Notes: generated from the sequence alone by a model not told the origin. DNA of 24,594 bases from Bacillota bacterium (GCA_022717655.1 JAIIAN010000019.1:1-24594); one strand, 5' to 3'. Numbered from the stretch's first letter, positions 1 through 7,764 are shown. A program made the numbers and translations.

Positions 1-12
1 TAGAAAGAACGG

Positions 13-48
13 AAAATCCACCAGAATAAGTTTAAACTGGTGGATTTT
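13..48. terminator. Bidirectional-looking intrinsic terminator
   Basis: A perfect 12-bp inverted repeat (AAAATCCACCAG / CTGGTGGATTTT) surrounds a 12-nt loop, with A/T runs on both sides. On the minus strand it follows the VWA gene by about 160 nt and ends in four U, so it can close the MoxR-VWA transcript. On the plus strand the tail is TTTTATAT, so it could also stop transcription entering from the left edge. The fold is read directly from the sequence; its direction of use is inferred. Confidence 0.6.
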
Positions 49-58
49 ATATGTGCAT

Positions 59-196
59 TATAATTTGAAATTTAAAGCGGTAGGTTTTTCAGTGCCCTCC
101 TCGGTACGGAAAGGGGGTGTCTCACTTGGATTTAATATCATCATTTATTGCCTGTTGCTATTATAGCATATACAATATGACATTTCAATATACCAA
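59..196 (+). pseudogene. Possible decayed small hydrophobic peptide gene (type I toxin-like)
   Basis: On the plus strand there is a TATAAT at 59-64, then a CCCTCC (95-100) that can pair with the GGGGG Shine-Dalgarno at 113-117, then a TTG start at 126 giving LDLISSFI. One frame shift downstream the reading continues LPVAIIAYTI and stops at 178-180. From memory, short Firmicutes membrane peptides have the pattern DxISSF..SV..VIAYYICKWL after a similar leader, so this may be a frameshifted remnant. No good -35 box is visible. The open frame from GTG 117 runs on to 548, but that extension is antisense to the VWA gene and looks fortuitous. The resemblance is tentative. Confidence 0.22.
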
Positions 197-210
197 AAAT
201 AAATTTATAG

Positions 211-1989
211 TTACTCTTCTCTTTCTAATTGTTTCAGCAGATATCTTCCTACAATCCCTGAAAATCCTGCCACATCCCGAATATAAGCAAAGTCTTTTCC
301 AAATATCTTCTTTTCTGCCGGTAAGTCTTTTTCTTCACCTGCAAATACGCCCAGCACACAGACGCCTTTACTGCGTAATTTACGCACTTCAAATGCGGTA
401 TCGGAAATTGCATATTTTCCCTGATAGGGTTGTGGATTTCTCGCATTTGGACGGTTTAAAATCACGTCATAAGGCCGTCCATCACTTAATACAATCAGAA
501 TCTTATGTTCTTCTTCCCGATTTAATAATTCATATCCTGCTGCCTTAATTGCCAGCCCATCCCGATTATTAGAAGAAGTCGTATACTCAAAAATATTTTC
601 ATTGGCACTTCTGTCATCTTCATATTCCCGAAATCGATGTAAAATCGTATAATCCCAGAACGTACAAAAGCCCATGACCCGATGTGGAACATTTACAATG
701 CTGAGTGCTTCACTTAAAATATACGCCTGCATTGCCACCTGCGCCTGTCGTTTTCTCTGTGAACCGCTTGCATCAATTAAAACATCCACAACAAAATCAC
801 TGTTATCGTGATTTAATTCTTTTAAAAATACTCTTGAATCATGGCTTCTGCCAATTCTCCAAAGCCTGGACGGTACAATTCTTCCCCTGTCAGATAAGAC
901 CTCCTGTATCTCATCACGCATCACCAGCGCTTTTTTTAACATATCTGAAAGCTGACGGATATTATTTTTCACCATTCTATGGTTGTTATAATATTCATAG
1001 CGGTTCTTATCTCTCTGTTTTTTTGCATATTCATACTGGTAATTGCGAAGTACCGGATGTTTTAATACCCCTTCTGTAAAATACAGACTGCAGTCGCTGT
1101 GGATTCCACGGCATAATAAAAGATTTTGTTTCTTTTCTTCGATTTCAGAAAGATAGCCAATCCCATAATTTCTCTGCACATAGCTGTGCATCTTAGAAAG
1201 GGCGTCTTCATCTACAACTAAAATTTTCTTTTTCTGACTTATCTTTTCTTCGGGTTCTTCTTCCTCTGTCTCCTGATTTGTCTCCATCTTATCAAGATTG
1301 GTCATTGCTTCGTTTAAATGTTCCAGATAGGTGCTAAAGCTCTCTTCTAATGCCTCTTCTTCCAGATAATCTTTCCAGGAAAACTCGGCAAGCTCTTCCA
1401 GCGAAACTGCAAGTACTGTTTCCAGATTTCCATAACGTTTTTCAAAATTAGGGTCTACCATAGCGTTATATAACTTATCTATCGTACGAATCAGCTCTAT
1501 CGTTTCTTTTGCCCCAGAAAGCGCCTGAACCTGTTCCATAAATGCTCTCATCCGGTTTGTAGCAGGCTCAGAACCATTTAAACATTCTTTAAACAGCATT
1601 AGCTTCAAACGCCCTGGCTCAGAAGCTGCAAGGCGTGAAAAATCCATTTCCAGTATATCTTCAAGTGCCTTTTTTCGGATTTCTTTGATTCCTTCCCGCT
1701 CCTTTGTAATCCGCTCGGCTACCGACCATTCAATACAAAGCTGTGCAAGGCTCATAAGCGGTCCTTCTTCCCCATGCAGATAGATTTTCTTCATTAAGTA
1801 TAAAGAAAGCTCTTCTCTGTTAAAATAACGTGCAAATGCTCCCTGTTTAATTCCATCATAAAGCCCTACTGCATGGCAACGATGATAACTTTCAATGTCT
1901 GGTTTTACGTCCAGCGTATAATCCCCGCTTACGGTCCAAATCAGATTTTTTATCCGGTTTTCTAATTCTAATTCAAATTCTTCTCTCAT
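211..1989 (-). CDS. VWA-domain protein (CobT/NorD-like), partner of MoxR ATPase
   Basis: This 592-residue protein carries a C-terminal von Willebrand factor A domain (about 398-590) with an intact MIDAS motif, DASGS at 406-410, and a later acidic LSDG at 501-504. The first 395 residues are mostly helical and charged, with an acidic linker (about 236-249, EEEEPEE) and a Tyr/Arg-rich stretch near 315-340. I do not recognise a named domain there. MoxR-VWA pairs are known as chaperone-like modules for maturing protein complexes or inserting metal cofactors, as with NorQ/NorD and the CobS/CobT chelatase subunits. The ATG overlaps the MoxR stop by four bases (ATGA), so the two are translationally coupled. 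The client is not identifiable: no nitric oxide reductase or cobalamin gene is nearby, so a norD or cobT name would be unjustified. Confidence 0.88.
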   Translation of the reverse strand: MREEFELELENRIKNLIWTVSGDYTLDVKPDIESYHRCHAVGLYDGIKQGAFARYFNREELSLYLMKKIYLHGEEGPLMSLAQLCIEWSVAERITKEREGIKEIRKKALEDILEMDFSRLAASEPGRLKLMLFKECLNGSEPATNRMRAFMEQVQALSGAKETIELIRTIDKLYNAMVDPNFEKRYGNLETVLAVSLEELAEFSWKDYLEEEALEESFSTYLEHLNEAMTNLDKMETNQETEEEEPEEKISQKKKILVVDEDALSKMHSYVQRNYGIGYLSEIEEKKQNLLLCRGIHSDCSLYFTEGVLKHPVLRNYQYEYAKKQRDKNRYEYYNNHRMVKNNIRQLSDMLKKALVMRDEIQEVLSDRGRIVPSRLWRIGRSHDSRVFLKELNHDNSDFVVDVLIDASGSQRKRQAQVAMQAYILSEALSIVNVPHRVMGFCTFWDYTILHRFREYEDDRSANENIFEYTTSSNNRDGLAIKAAGYELLNREEEHKILIVLSDGRPYDVILNRPNARNPQPYQGKYAISDTAFEVRKLRSKGVCVLGVFAGEEKDLPAEKKIFGKDFAYIRDVAGFSGIVGRYLLKQLEREE

Positions 1990-2912
1990 TCAAATACATC
2001 CCCTGGATTCCAGGACTCTGGTATTCGTGTCATCACGACATCCTGCACAATTTCTTTTTCAAAGATATCAAAGCATTTATTTACAACACCCATCTTTACT
2101 GCAAGCGCCGGTTTTAACCCACAGGAAATCGTGCGCAGTGCCCCCAGCATGCCTCGTAAATCAAGTGCCTTTGTGGTAATTTCACTGTTATCTGCCTTTA
2201 ACTGCAAATCTAAAAAGAGTCCAATCCATTGTTTTAATGCCTCTTCTTTGATAGTTGGAAATTTTGTCTTAAAAATATATTCGAGTGTCTCTTCATTCTG
2301 TCCTGGCATATCAATCACCAGAAAACGGGAAACCAGTGCTTCATTTAATTCTTTTGTTCCCGCATATCCATAATTCATCGTCCCAATAAATCGTGTTGCA
2401 TCATCCATCTCAATTTTATCATACCCTGGCACATCGATACTTCTTCGATAATCAAGAGACGCATGTAAAACAGATACCGCATCATTTTTTGCCATATTAA
2501 TCTCATCAAGGATTCCAAAGCCGCCGTATTCCGCACAGCGGTAAATACTTCCTTTTCTTAATTTCACTTCGTTATTCTCAAAGGTATCTGTACCAATCAA
2601 ATCTCCACTGTCTGTATTGACATGAAACGAAATATTATAGACTGGTCTTGCAAAAATCCACGCCAGATTTTCAGCCAGCATGTTTTTACCGGTTGCCTTT
2701 GGACCGGTCAAGAGCAGGTTTTCTCCTTTTAATAAAGCTGCAATTCCCATCTCTAATACTTCTTTTCCAAAAAACGCCATATCCGGCTTTATGATACGGT
2801 TTTTCACACTCTCATCTACACGATGTTCTGCACGAAATTGTGCAACTCCCTCAATCAATCCTTTATCTACGTTTTGTTCTTCTAAAATTTTTAATTCTAA
2901 TTCCTGTTCCAT
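1986..2912 (-). CDS. MoxR-family AAA+ ATPase
   Basis: This is a compact AAA+ ATPase of the MoxR group. It shows Walker A GPKATGKN, Walker B GILDEIN, a sensor-1 GTMN, and a VSRF that fits the arginine finger (residues 73-80, 136-142, 180-183 and about 199 if counted from the upstream ATG at 2921). MoxR ATPases normally form hexameric rings and work with a VWA protein encoded next door, which is the case here. I prefer the ATG at 2912 because AGGA lies seven bases before it, whereas the ATG at 2921 has CAGG touching the start codon and no properly spaced site; 2921 remains possible. The gene follows the glnN terminator, so it probably has its own promoter. A TAAGAT box near 2965 is only a weak candidate. 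Confidence 0.9.
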   Translation of the reverse strand: MEQELELKILEEQNVDKGLIEGVAQFRAEHRVDESVKNRIIKPDMAFFGKEVLEMGIAALLKGENLLLTGPKATGKNMLAENLAWIFARPVYNISFHVNTDSGDLIGTDTFENNEVKLRKGSIYRCAEYGGFGILDEINMAKNDAVSVLHASLDYRRSIDVPGYDKIEMDDATRFIGTMNYGYAGTKELNEALVSRFLVIDMPGQNEETLEYIFKTKFPTIKEEALKQWIGLFLDLQLKADNSEITTKALDLRGMLGALRTISCGLKPALAVKMGVVNKCFDIFEKEIVQDVVMTRIPESWNPGDVFE

Positions 2913-3022
2913 TTTTTCCATCCTGTTTTTTATTTCTAAAAATCTATCTTGTTTCTCTGTTACGATGTTCTTATCTTACCATAATTTACTGCTTTCTGCC
3001 TGTTGGATTTCCAACATTTTCA

Positions 3023-3061
3023 ACAAAAAGAAAGGCATCTGGATTTTCCAGACACCCTTTC
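3023..3061 (-). terminator. Intrinsic terminator of glnN
   Basis: On the minus strand, about 30 nt after the glnN stop, AAAGGGTGTCTGGA pairs with TCCAGATGCCTTT around a short A-rich loop, with a few wobbles, and is followed by CTTTTTGTT. It separates glnN from the MoxR-VWA pair. Confidence 0.88.
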
Positions 3062-3089
3062 TTTTTTCTCAATTTCTAGATTCCTATTC

Positions 3090-5204
3090 TTATACTTCAA
3101 ATAATAAATCACCATAAGATGGCATCGGCCACATATCTTTGTCAACAATCATCTCAAGTTCATCAACCGGTGTACGAAGTGCTTCCATTGATGGCATTAC
3201 TCTTTCATGATAGAACATTGCACTTTCTTTTCCTTCTTCTTTGGTCAGTGCTTCTTCTGTTACTTTCTTTAATTCATTTAATGCATCTTTTGTCTTCTTT
3301 AATAAGGCAGAAGTTTCTCTTAAGAGTTCTGTCTGAACTTCTACTTCTAAAACACCTGCTGCAACAACCGCATTAATAGAATCTGCAAGCTGTTTTGTAT
3401 ATTTAATTACTGCCGGAATAATCTGTTTGCTTGCCACATCAATCATGGTCTTAGCTTCAATATTGATTGCTTTTGAGTAAGCTTCGTATTTGATTTCTTT
3501 TCTGGATTCCAGTTCTGCTTTCGTAAATACACCAAATTTTTCAAATAATTCAATGGTCTGTTCGCTTGTCAGTGCCTCTACTGCATCCACCATGCATCCG
3601 ATGTTTGGAAGTCCTCTTCGTTTTGCTTCTTCCACCCATTCATCTGAATAACCATTTCCATTAAATACAATTCTCTGATGCTCTGTAAAGTTTTTCTTTA
3701 TCAAATCATGTACAGCCATATCAACGTCTTCTGCATTTTCCAGTACATCGCAGACTTCTTTAAACGCTTCCGCTACGATTGTATTTAAGACAACATTTGC
3801 CGGTGCAATAGAGTCTCTTGAACCAACCATACGAAATTCGAATTTATTACCGGTAAATGCAAATGGTGAAGTACGGTTTCTATCGGTTGTATCACGCATA
3901 AATTCCGGAATGGATTTTACACCGGTCTCTAATTTTTCACTTTCGATACTGTGATCAGCCATACCTGTTGTAACCAGCTGATTCATAACGTCAGTCAGCT
4001 GAGTTCCCAAAAATACAGAAATAATAGCCGGAGGTGCCTCATTTGCGCCAAGACGGTGGTCATTTCCAACATCGGCTGCGGACTCACGAAGCAGAGCTGC
4101 ATGTTTATCTACGGCTTTTAAAATACAGCTTAATACCAGTAAAAACTGCACATTTTCATGCGGTGTATTTCCAGGCTCTAATAAATTCACACCTGTATCT
4201 GTTGTCAAGGACCAGTTATTATGTTTTCCGGAACCATTGACTCCTGCAAACGGCTTTTCATGAAGCAGGCATTTCATTCCATGCTGGCTTGCAACACGTT
4301 TTAAGGTCTGCATAATAATCTGATTGTGGTCTACTTCCACATTGACTTCCGCATAAATCGGAGCTAACTCATGCTGTGCCGGAGCAACCTCATTGTGCTG
4401 TGTTTTGGAAGTTACGCCCAATCTCCATAATTCTTCATTTACATGTTTCATATATCCGGAGATTTTCTGACGGATTGTTCCAAGATAATGATCATCCAGT
4501 TCCTGACCTTTTGGCGGCATTGCACCAAATAAGGTACGACCTGTGAAAGTCAAATCTTTTCTCTGCATAAATTTCTTTTCGTCAACCAGAAAATATTCCT
4601 GTTCTGCACCTACAGAAGGAATGACTTTTTTTGCAGTTGTGTCTCCAAACAGACGGATCAGACGCATTGCCTGTTTATCAATTGCCTGCATCGAACGAAG
4701 CAGCGGAGTTTTCTGGTCAAGTGCCTCTCCTGTATAAGAACAGAATGCGGTTGGAATACATAAAGTTGCCCCTGCTGCATCATGTCTTACAAATGCCGGT
4801 GAAGTACAATCCCATGCTGTATACCCTCTGGCTTCAAATGTCGCACGAAGACCGCCTGATGGGAAAGATGATGCATCCGGTTCACCTTTAATCAGTTCCT
4901 TTCCTGAAAAGCTCATAAGGACTTTTCCGGATGGAAGCGGTGCAGTAATGAACGAATCATGTTTCTCGGCTGTTACTCCGGTAAGCGGCTGAAACCAATG
5001 CGTATAATGTGTTGCACCTTTTTCAATCGCCCATTCTTTCATCTCATGTGCAATGACATCTGCCATCTCAAGAGACAATTCTTTTCCCTCCAGAATTGTC
5101 TCTTTTAATTCCTTATATACTTTTTTTGGAAGTCGCTGCTGCATAACAGAATCGTTAAACACATCTTCTCCAAAAATTTCAGTGACTTTAATGTTTTCAC
5201 TCAT
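3090..5204 (-). CDS. glnN: Type III glutamine synthetase
   Basis: This enzyme makes glutamine from glutamate, ammonia and ATP in the cytosol. Its 704-residue length fits the GSIII family (about 700 residues), which is much longer than GSI or GSII. Visible family motifs are GAEQEYF (199-205, metal-binding glutamates), NEVAPAQHELAPIYAE (271-286), the ATP-site NGSGKHNNWS (323-332) and NRTSPFAFTGNKFEFR (443-458). The start ATG has AGGAGG about eight bases upstream. A promoter lies just before it and a terminator just after, so it is monocistronic. No regulator gene is adjacent, and I see no obvious operator or T-box in its roughly 35-nt leader. GSIII is known from Bacteroidetes, cyanobacteria and Clostridia. 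Confidence 0.96.
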   Translation of the reverse strand: MSENIKVTEIFGEDVFNDSVMQQRLPKKVYKELKETILEGKELSLEMADVIAHEMKEWAIEKGATHYTHWFQPLTGVTAEKHDSFITAPLPSGKVLMSFSGKELIKGEPDASSFPSGGLRATFEARGYTAWDCTSPAFVRHDAAGATLCIPTAFCSYTGEALDQKTPLLRSMQAIDKQAMRLIRLFGDTTAKKVIPSVGAEQEYFLVDEKKFMQRKDLTFTGRTLFGAMPPKGQELDDHYLGTIRQKISGYMKHVNEELWRLGVTSKTQHNEVAPAQHELAPIYAEVNVEVDHNQIIMQTLKRVASQHGMKCLLHEKPFAGVNGSGKHNNWSLTTDTGVNLLEPGNTPHENVQFLLVLSCILKAVDKHAALLRESAADVGNDHRLGANEAPPAIISVFLGTQLTDVMNQLVTTGMADHSIESEKLETGVKSIPEFMRDTTDRNRTSPFAFTGNKFEFRMVGSRDSIAPANVVLNTIVAEAFKEVCDVLENAEDVDMAVHDLIKKNFTEHQRIVFNGNGYSDEWVEEAKRRGLPNIGCMVDAVEALTSEQTIELFEKFGVFTKAELESRKEIKYEAYSKAINIEAKTMIDVASKQIIPAVIKYTKQLADSINAVVAAGVLEVEVQTELLRETSALLKKTKDALNELKKVTEEALTKEEGKESAMFYHERVMPSMEALRTPVDELEMIVDKDMWPMPSYGDLLFEV

Positions 5205-5244
5205 TCGACTATCCTCCTGTATTATGTGCCTAAAAGCTGTTTCT

Positions 5245-5273
5245 ACGATACCTCATATAAGAAAAAAAAGCAA
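5245..5273 (-). promoter_or_regulatory. Putative promoter of glnN
   Basis: Minus strand TTGCTT (5268-5273), a 17-bp spacer rich in T, then TATCGT (5245-5250). This predicts a start near 5238 and a short leader before the glnN ATG at 5204. The boxes are moderate matches but the spacing is ideal, and no other promoter is visible in the 89-bp gap. Confidence 0.5.
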
Positions 5274-5293
5274 GTGGAATTTTCAGATATCGC

Positions 5294-5845
5294 TTACCAA
5301 AATGCAAAGAAAGCTAAAAGCAAAAGACAAATCCCACCAATCCAGGACAAGTCTTTTTTATAAAACTTTGCACAGCATTTTCCAAGTTTCCACCCGATTT
5401 CCATCATAAAAATTCCCCAAAGAAATGCCCCTGCAATCAGCATCCAGCGTACTCCCTCTAAAAGTCCTGCTCCCATCCCAACCGCTACACTGTCAATAGA
5501 CAGCGCCACTGCCAGAATAATCCCACTCATAAAATTTAATTTTCTTGTTTTTTTCGTCATATTTTGCTTTCGTATCCGAACGGACTGATAAATCTGGTAT
5601 CCCCCCATTCCACCAAGTAAAACTCCTGCCAGAACATCTGTTGTCCTGCCTTCGATAAAATGAGAAAAACCATTTCCTATCCAGACCGCCATTCCCAACA
5701 TTCCACTCATAACCAGATTCATCCCTGCAATCACCGAAAATGAAATCTTAATACGGCTTGCCCCATACGAAAAACTGACCATGAACGAATCCATGGTCAG
5801 TGCAAAAATCAATATACTGTTTTTCAAAAAATCTTCTATATTCAT
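5294..5845 (-). CDS. MntP/YtaF-family membrane protein
   Basis: A 183-residue membrane protein with about six hydrophobic segments in two related halves. Each half carries the family signature: ALTMDSFMVSFSYG near the N-terminus and AVALSIDSVAVGMGAG in the middle, with conserved Asp-Ser pairs in transmembrane helices. This pattern belongs to the family that includes the manganese exporter MntP and the sporulation protein YtaF. The SYGxxxxKI after the first motif is closer to YtaF as I recall it, so a specific transport substrate cannot be assigned. An in-frame TGA just upstream makes this ATG the first possible, but its ribosome binding site is weak (GTGGA). Confidence 0.85.
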   Translation of the reverse strand: MNIEDFLKNSILIFALTMDSFMVSFSYGASRIKISFSVIAGMNLVMSGMLGMAVWIGNGFSHFIEGRTTDVLAGVLLGGMGGYQIYQSVRIRKQNMTKKTRKLNFMSGIILAVALSIDSVAVGMGAGLLEGVRWMLIAGAFLWGIFMMEIGWKLGKCCAKFYKKDLSWIGGICLLLLAFFAFW

Positions 5846-5869
5846 ATCCGTTCAGCATCCACTTTTTTT

Positions 5870-5875
5870 ATTATA
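5870..5875 (-). promoter_or_regulatory. Candidate -10 box upstream of the MntP/YtaF-type gene
   Basis: A perfect TATAAT lies on the minus strand 25 bp before the start codon. No good -35 hexamer exists at 16-18 bp (only T-rich sequence), so this is a weak promoter call. It would give a leader of only about 17 nt. Confidence 0.3.
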
Positions 5876-5936
5876 CTATGATAATAAAAAGAAAAAGTCC
5901 GATGCCTTTTACGTTTTATTTACCGGTACAGTGTAA

Positions 5937-6029
5937 ATTAAGTAGCTGCTATATTGACGCCAAGCAATTTCCTGCTATACAAGGCAGAAGAATAGAAAAT
6001 CAGGCAAGTCAATGTGGTGATTACTTAAT
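5937..6029 (-). other. 93-nt imperfect hairpin between lipid kinase and MntP/YtaF genes
   Basis: On the minus strand ATTAAGTA pairs with TACTTAAT (8 bp; 6022-6029 with 5937-5944). Inside it ATTGAC pairs with GTCAAT (6008-6013 with 5953-5958), then GCC/GGC, ATTTTC with GGAAAT, and CTGC with GCAG. The outer stem includes the last codons and stop of the kinase gene. No U-tract follows, so it is not a standard terminator, and it does not match the manganese (yybP-ykoY) riboswitch as I remember it. Its function is unknown. Confidence 0.45.
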
Positions 6030-6953
6030 ATTCTCTGTATTAGCCTGAATCAACGGCACTTTCTCATCTTTTTTCAATATAATGTTCACCGCATGATTCA
6101 TATTTTGGATTTCCACCTCTCGATGTTCTCCACCAAATTCTCCATCCAAAGTCCAGGAAATCTGTGTCTCCGAAGTAATTTTAAGGTAAGAAGTCTTAAA
6201 GGACTCAATACTGGAGGTATCCGCTCCTCCTAAAAGAGCTGTAATGATTTCATTTAACTCCAGAATATTTTTCGGACGACGTACCAGTAATACTTCAAAC
6301 ACACCATCATCCAGCAAAACATCTGATCCGGTTAGCTTTCGGAAGCCACCAACGGATGTCGCATTGCTGACCATTCCGAAAATAAAATCCCCCTCAAAAC
6401 TGGTATCCTTTGTTTCTACCTTAAGCTGATAGGAAGCAATATTAAATAATCTCTGTGTTCCTTCTAATATATAGGCTGCATGTCCTAAAATATTTTTTAA
6501 GTCCTGATTGGTCTCATAAGAAACATCTGTAAATAAACCAAATGCTGCAATATAAACAAAAAAGTCATCATTGAATTTTCCGACATCAAAAGCATGTGGA
6601 ATGCCTTCTACAATATCTGTAGCTGCCTGTAACATGTTTTTTGAAACATGAAGACTATTTGCAAAATCATTCGTACTTCCTGCCGGTATGTAACCAAGTA
6701 ACGTTTTATGATTTCCCTCCATCAATCCTGTTACCACTTCATCAAGAGTTCCATCTCCTCCACTTGCCACAACCAGGTCAAAATCCCCTGCTCTTTTTTT
6801 CGCAACCCGAAGTCCATCCTGATATGCCTGGGTAGAATGTACTGTTACCTCATATCCGCCTTTTATAAAAATATCTATAATATCAATCAGACGTGATTTA
6901 ATACTTCCTTTTCCTGCTCTTGCATTAAAAATAAACAGTAATTTTTTTTCCAT
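6021..6953 (-). CDS. DagK/YegS-family lipid kinase
   Basis: A 310-residue soluble kinase of the diacylglycerol kinase catalytic family, which phosphorylates diacylglycerol or a related lipid at the membrane face. It shows an N-terminal nucleotide-binding NARAGKG (10-16), the GGDGT signature (65-69), PAGSTNDFANSL (90-101), and a C-terminal beta-rich half with LDDGVFEV and a terminal LDGE. The length is typical. In Gram-positive bacteria such an enzyme (DgkB type) recycles diacylglycerol from lipoteichoic acid synthesis, but substrate cannot be read from sequence. It lies downstream of the rplQ terminator, so it should have its own promoter; a TATACT near 7008-7013 is only a weak candidate. The start has AGGAG eight bases upstream. 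Confidence 0.9.
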   Translation of the reverse strand: MEKKLLFIFNARAGKGSIKSRLIDIIDIFIKGGYEVTVHSTQAYQDGLRVAKKRAGDFDLVVASGGDGTLDEVVTGLMEGNHKTLLGYIPAGSTNDFANSLHVSKNMLQAATDIVEGIPHAFDVGKFNDDFFVYIAAFGLFTDVSYETNQDLKNILGHAAYILEGTQRLFNIASYQLKVETKDTSFEGDFIFGMVSNATSVGGFRKLTGSDVLLDDGVFEVLLVRRPKNILELNEIITALLGGADTSSIESFKTSYLKITSETQISWTLDGEFGGEHREVEIQNMNHAVNIILKKDEKVPLIQANTENIK

Positions 6954-7029
6954 ACGTCTTTCTCCTATAGAACTTTACTTTTCTAGTTGATAGAACACCA
7001 CTTTGTACAAGTATAAAATCAGAATAATA

Positions 7030-7087
7030 CAAAAAAGAACATACAATTCCGGTGCAGCCATACTGTTACCGGAGGTATGTTCTTTTT
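7030..7087 (-). terminator. Terminator of the alpha operon (after rplQ)
   Basis: AAAAAGAACATAC and GTATGTTCTTTTTT form a long outer stem with an inner CCGGT/ACCGG stem, ending in a U-run on the minus strand. The arms are also A/T symmetrical, so it may stop transcription in both directions. A small second hairpin (CAGCC-TTA-GGCTG, 7092-7104) precedes it. Confidence 0.9.
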
Positions 7088-7135
7088 ACTTCAGCCTAAG
7101 GCTGCATTATCTTTTCAATTTGTCCACAACTGAAA

Positions 7136-7672
7136 TTATACTAATTCTAATACAACTTCCATTGCTGCATCGCCCTTACGTGGTCCGATTTTGATGATTC
7201 TTGTGTAACCACCGTTACGGTCAGCGTATTTTGGAGCGATTTCTGTAAACATTTTATCTACCATGTCTACGTCTTTTGTGTTTTTCTTTTTACCAGCAGC
7301 AGTTGTTGGAACTTCTTTTACTGGGTAGAAAACTTTTAACATCTGTCTTCTGGCATGTAATCTGGACGGAGCATCTTTTTTGATTTCTTTCTGAACTTCG
7401 TCATATACAGTTACTTTTTTACCATCAACAACTTCTTTTACTCTTTTTCCATTTTCGTCTTTACGAGCAACTTTTGCAGTTACTGTAACAGTTTCAAAGT
7501 TGTCTTTTTCTTTCACTGCCATTGCAATAAGACCTTCAGCGATTTTGCGAACTTCTTTTGCTCTGGTTTCAGTTGTAACGATTTTTCCATGATATAACAG
7601 GCTTGTTACCTGGCTTCTCAGTAACGCTTTTCTCTGGTCAGATGTTCTGCCTAATTTTCTATATTTAGCCAT
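7136..7672 (-). CDS. rplQ: 50S ribosomal protein L17, with internal insertion
   Basis: L17 lies near the exit tunnel of the large subunit and binds 23S rRNA. The N-terminal MAKYRKLGRTSDQRKALLR and the C-terminal GGYTRIIKIGPRKGDA are canonical. The protein has 178 residues against about 120 in Bacillus subtilis. The extra length is mainly a Lys/Glu/Val-rich block at about 58-103, placed between the conserved N-terminal helices and the RLHARRQ helix. I believe insertions here occur in related Clostridia. Upstream in-frame codons exist (open to 7708), but the ATG at 7672 has GGAGG ten bases before it and begins exactly at the family N-terminus. It is the last gene of the alpha operon. Confidence 0.96.
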   Translation of the reverse strand: MAKYRKLGRTSDQRKALLRSQVTSLLYHGKIVTTETRAKEVRKIAEGLIAMAVKEKDNFETVTVTAKVARKDENGKRVKEVVDGKKVTVYDEVQKEIKKDAPSRLHARRQMLKVFYPVKEVPTTAAGKKKNTKDVDMVDKMFTEIAPKYADRNGGYTRIIKIGPRKGDAAMEVVLELV

Positions 7673-7692
7673 TTTAATATTTCCTCCATTTG

Positions 7693-7745
7693 TGGAACAA
7701 TGAGCCATGCTTCTTCGGTCTTACTGGCTCATTGCTTATATTCCA
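7693..7745 (-). promoter_or_regulatory. 15-bp hairpin between rpoA and rplQ
   Basis: CAATGAGCCA and TGGCTCATTG pair perfectly (7725-7734 with 7698-7707). An outer TGGAA/TTCCA (7741-7745 with 7693-7697) adds five pairs across a 6-nt bulge. It ends only a few bases before the rplQ Shine-Dalgarno. There is no U-run, so it is not a terminator. Confidence 0.6.
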
Positions 7746-7764
7746 TAAATTCTCTGTACTTGGT

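Noticed and set aside
117..548. 143-residue plus-strand open frame at the left edge
   Set aside because: Beyond about position 210 it is antisense to the well-supported VWA gene and has no family features; only its first part was kept, as a possible remnant.
2680..3117. Plus-strand 145-residue frame across the glnN-MoxR gap
   Set aside because: It runs over the glnN terminator and the antisense of two real genes; composition is Ser/Phe-rich as expected for a shadow frame.
5205..5293. T-box or glutamine riboswitch before glnN
   Set aside because: The gap is only 89 nt and is largely filled by the promoter, leaving about 35 nt of leader, too short for either.
5937..6029. Manganese riboswitch (yybP-ykoY) before the MntP-type gene
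   Set aside because: The family is often under this riboswitch, but I could not find its conserved junction sequences; the fold here is a simple long hairpin.
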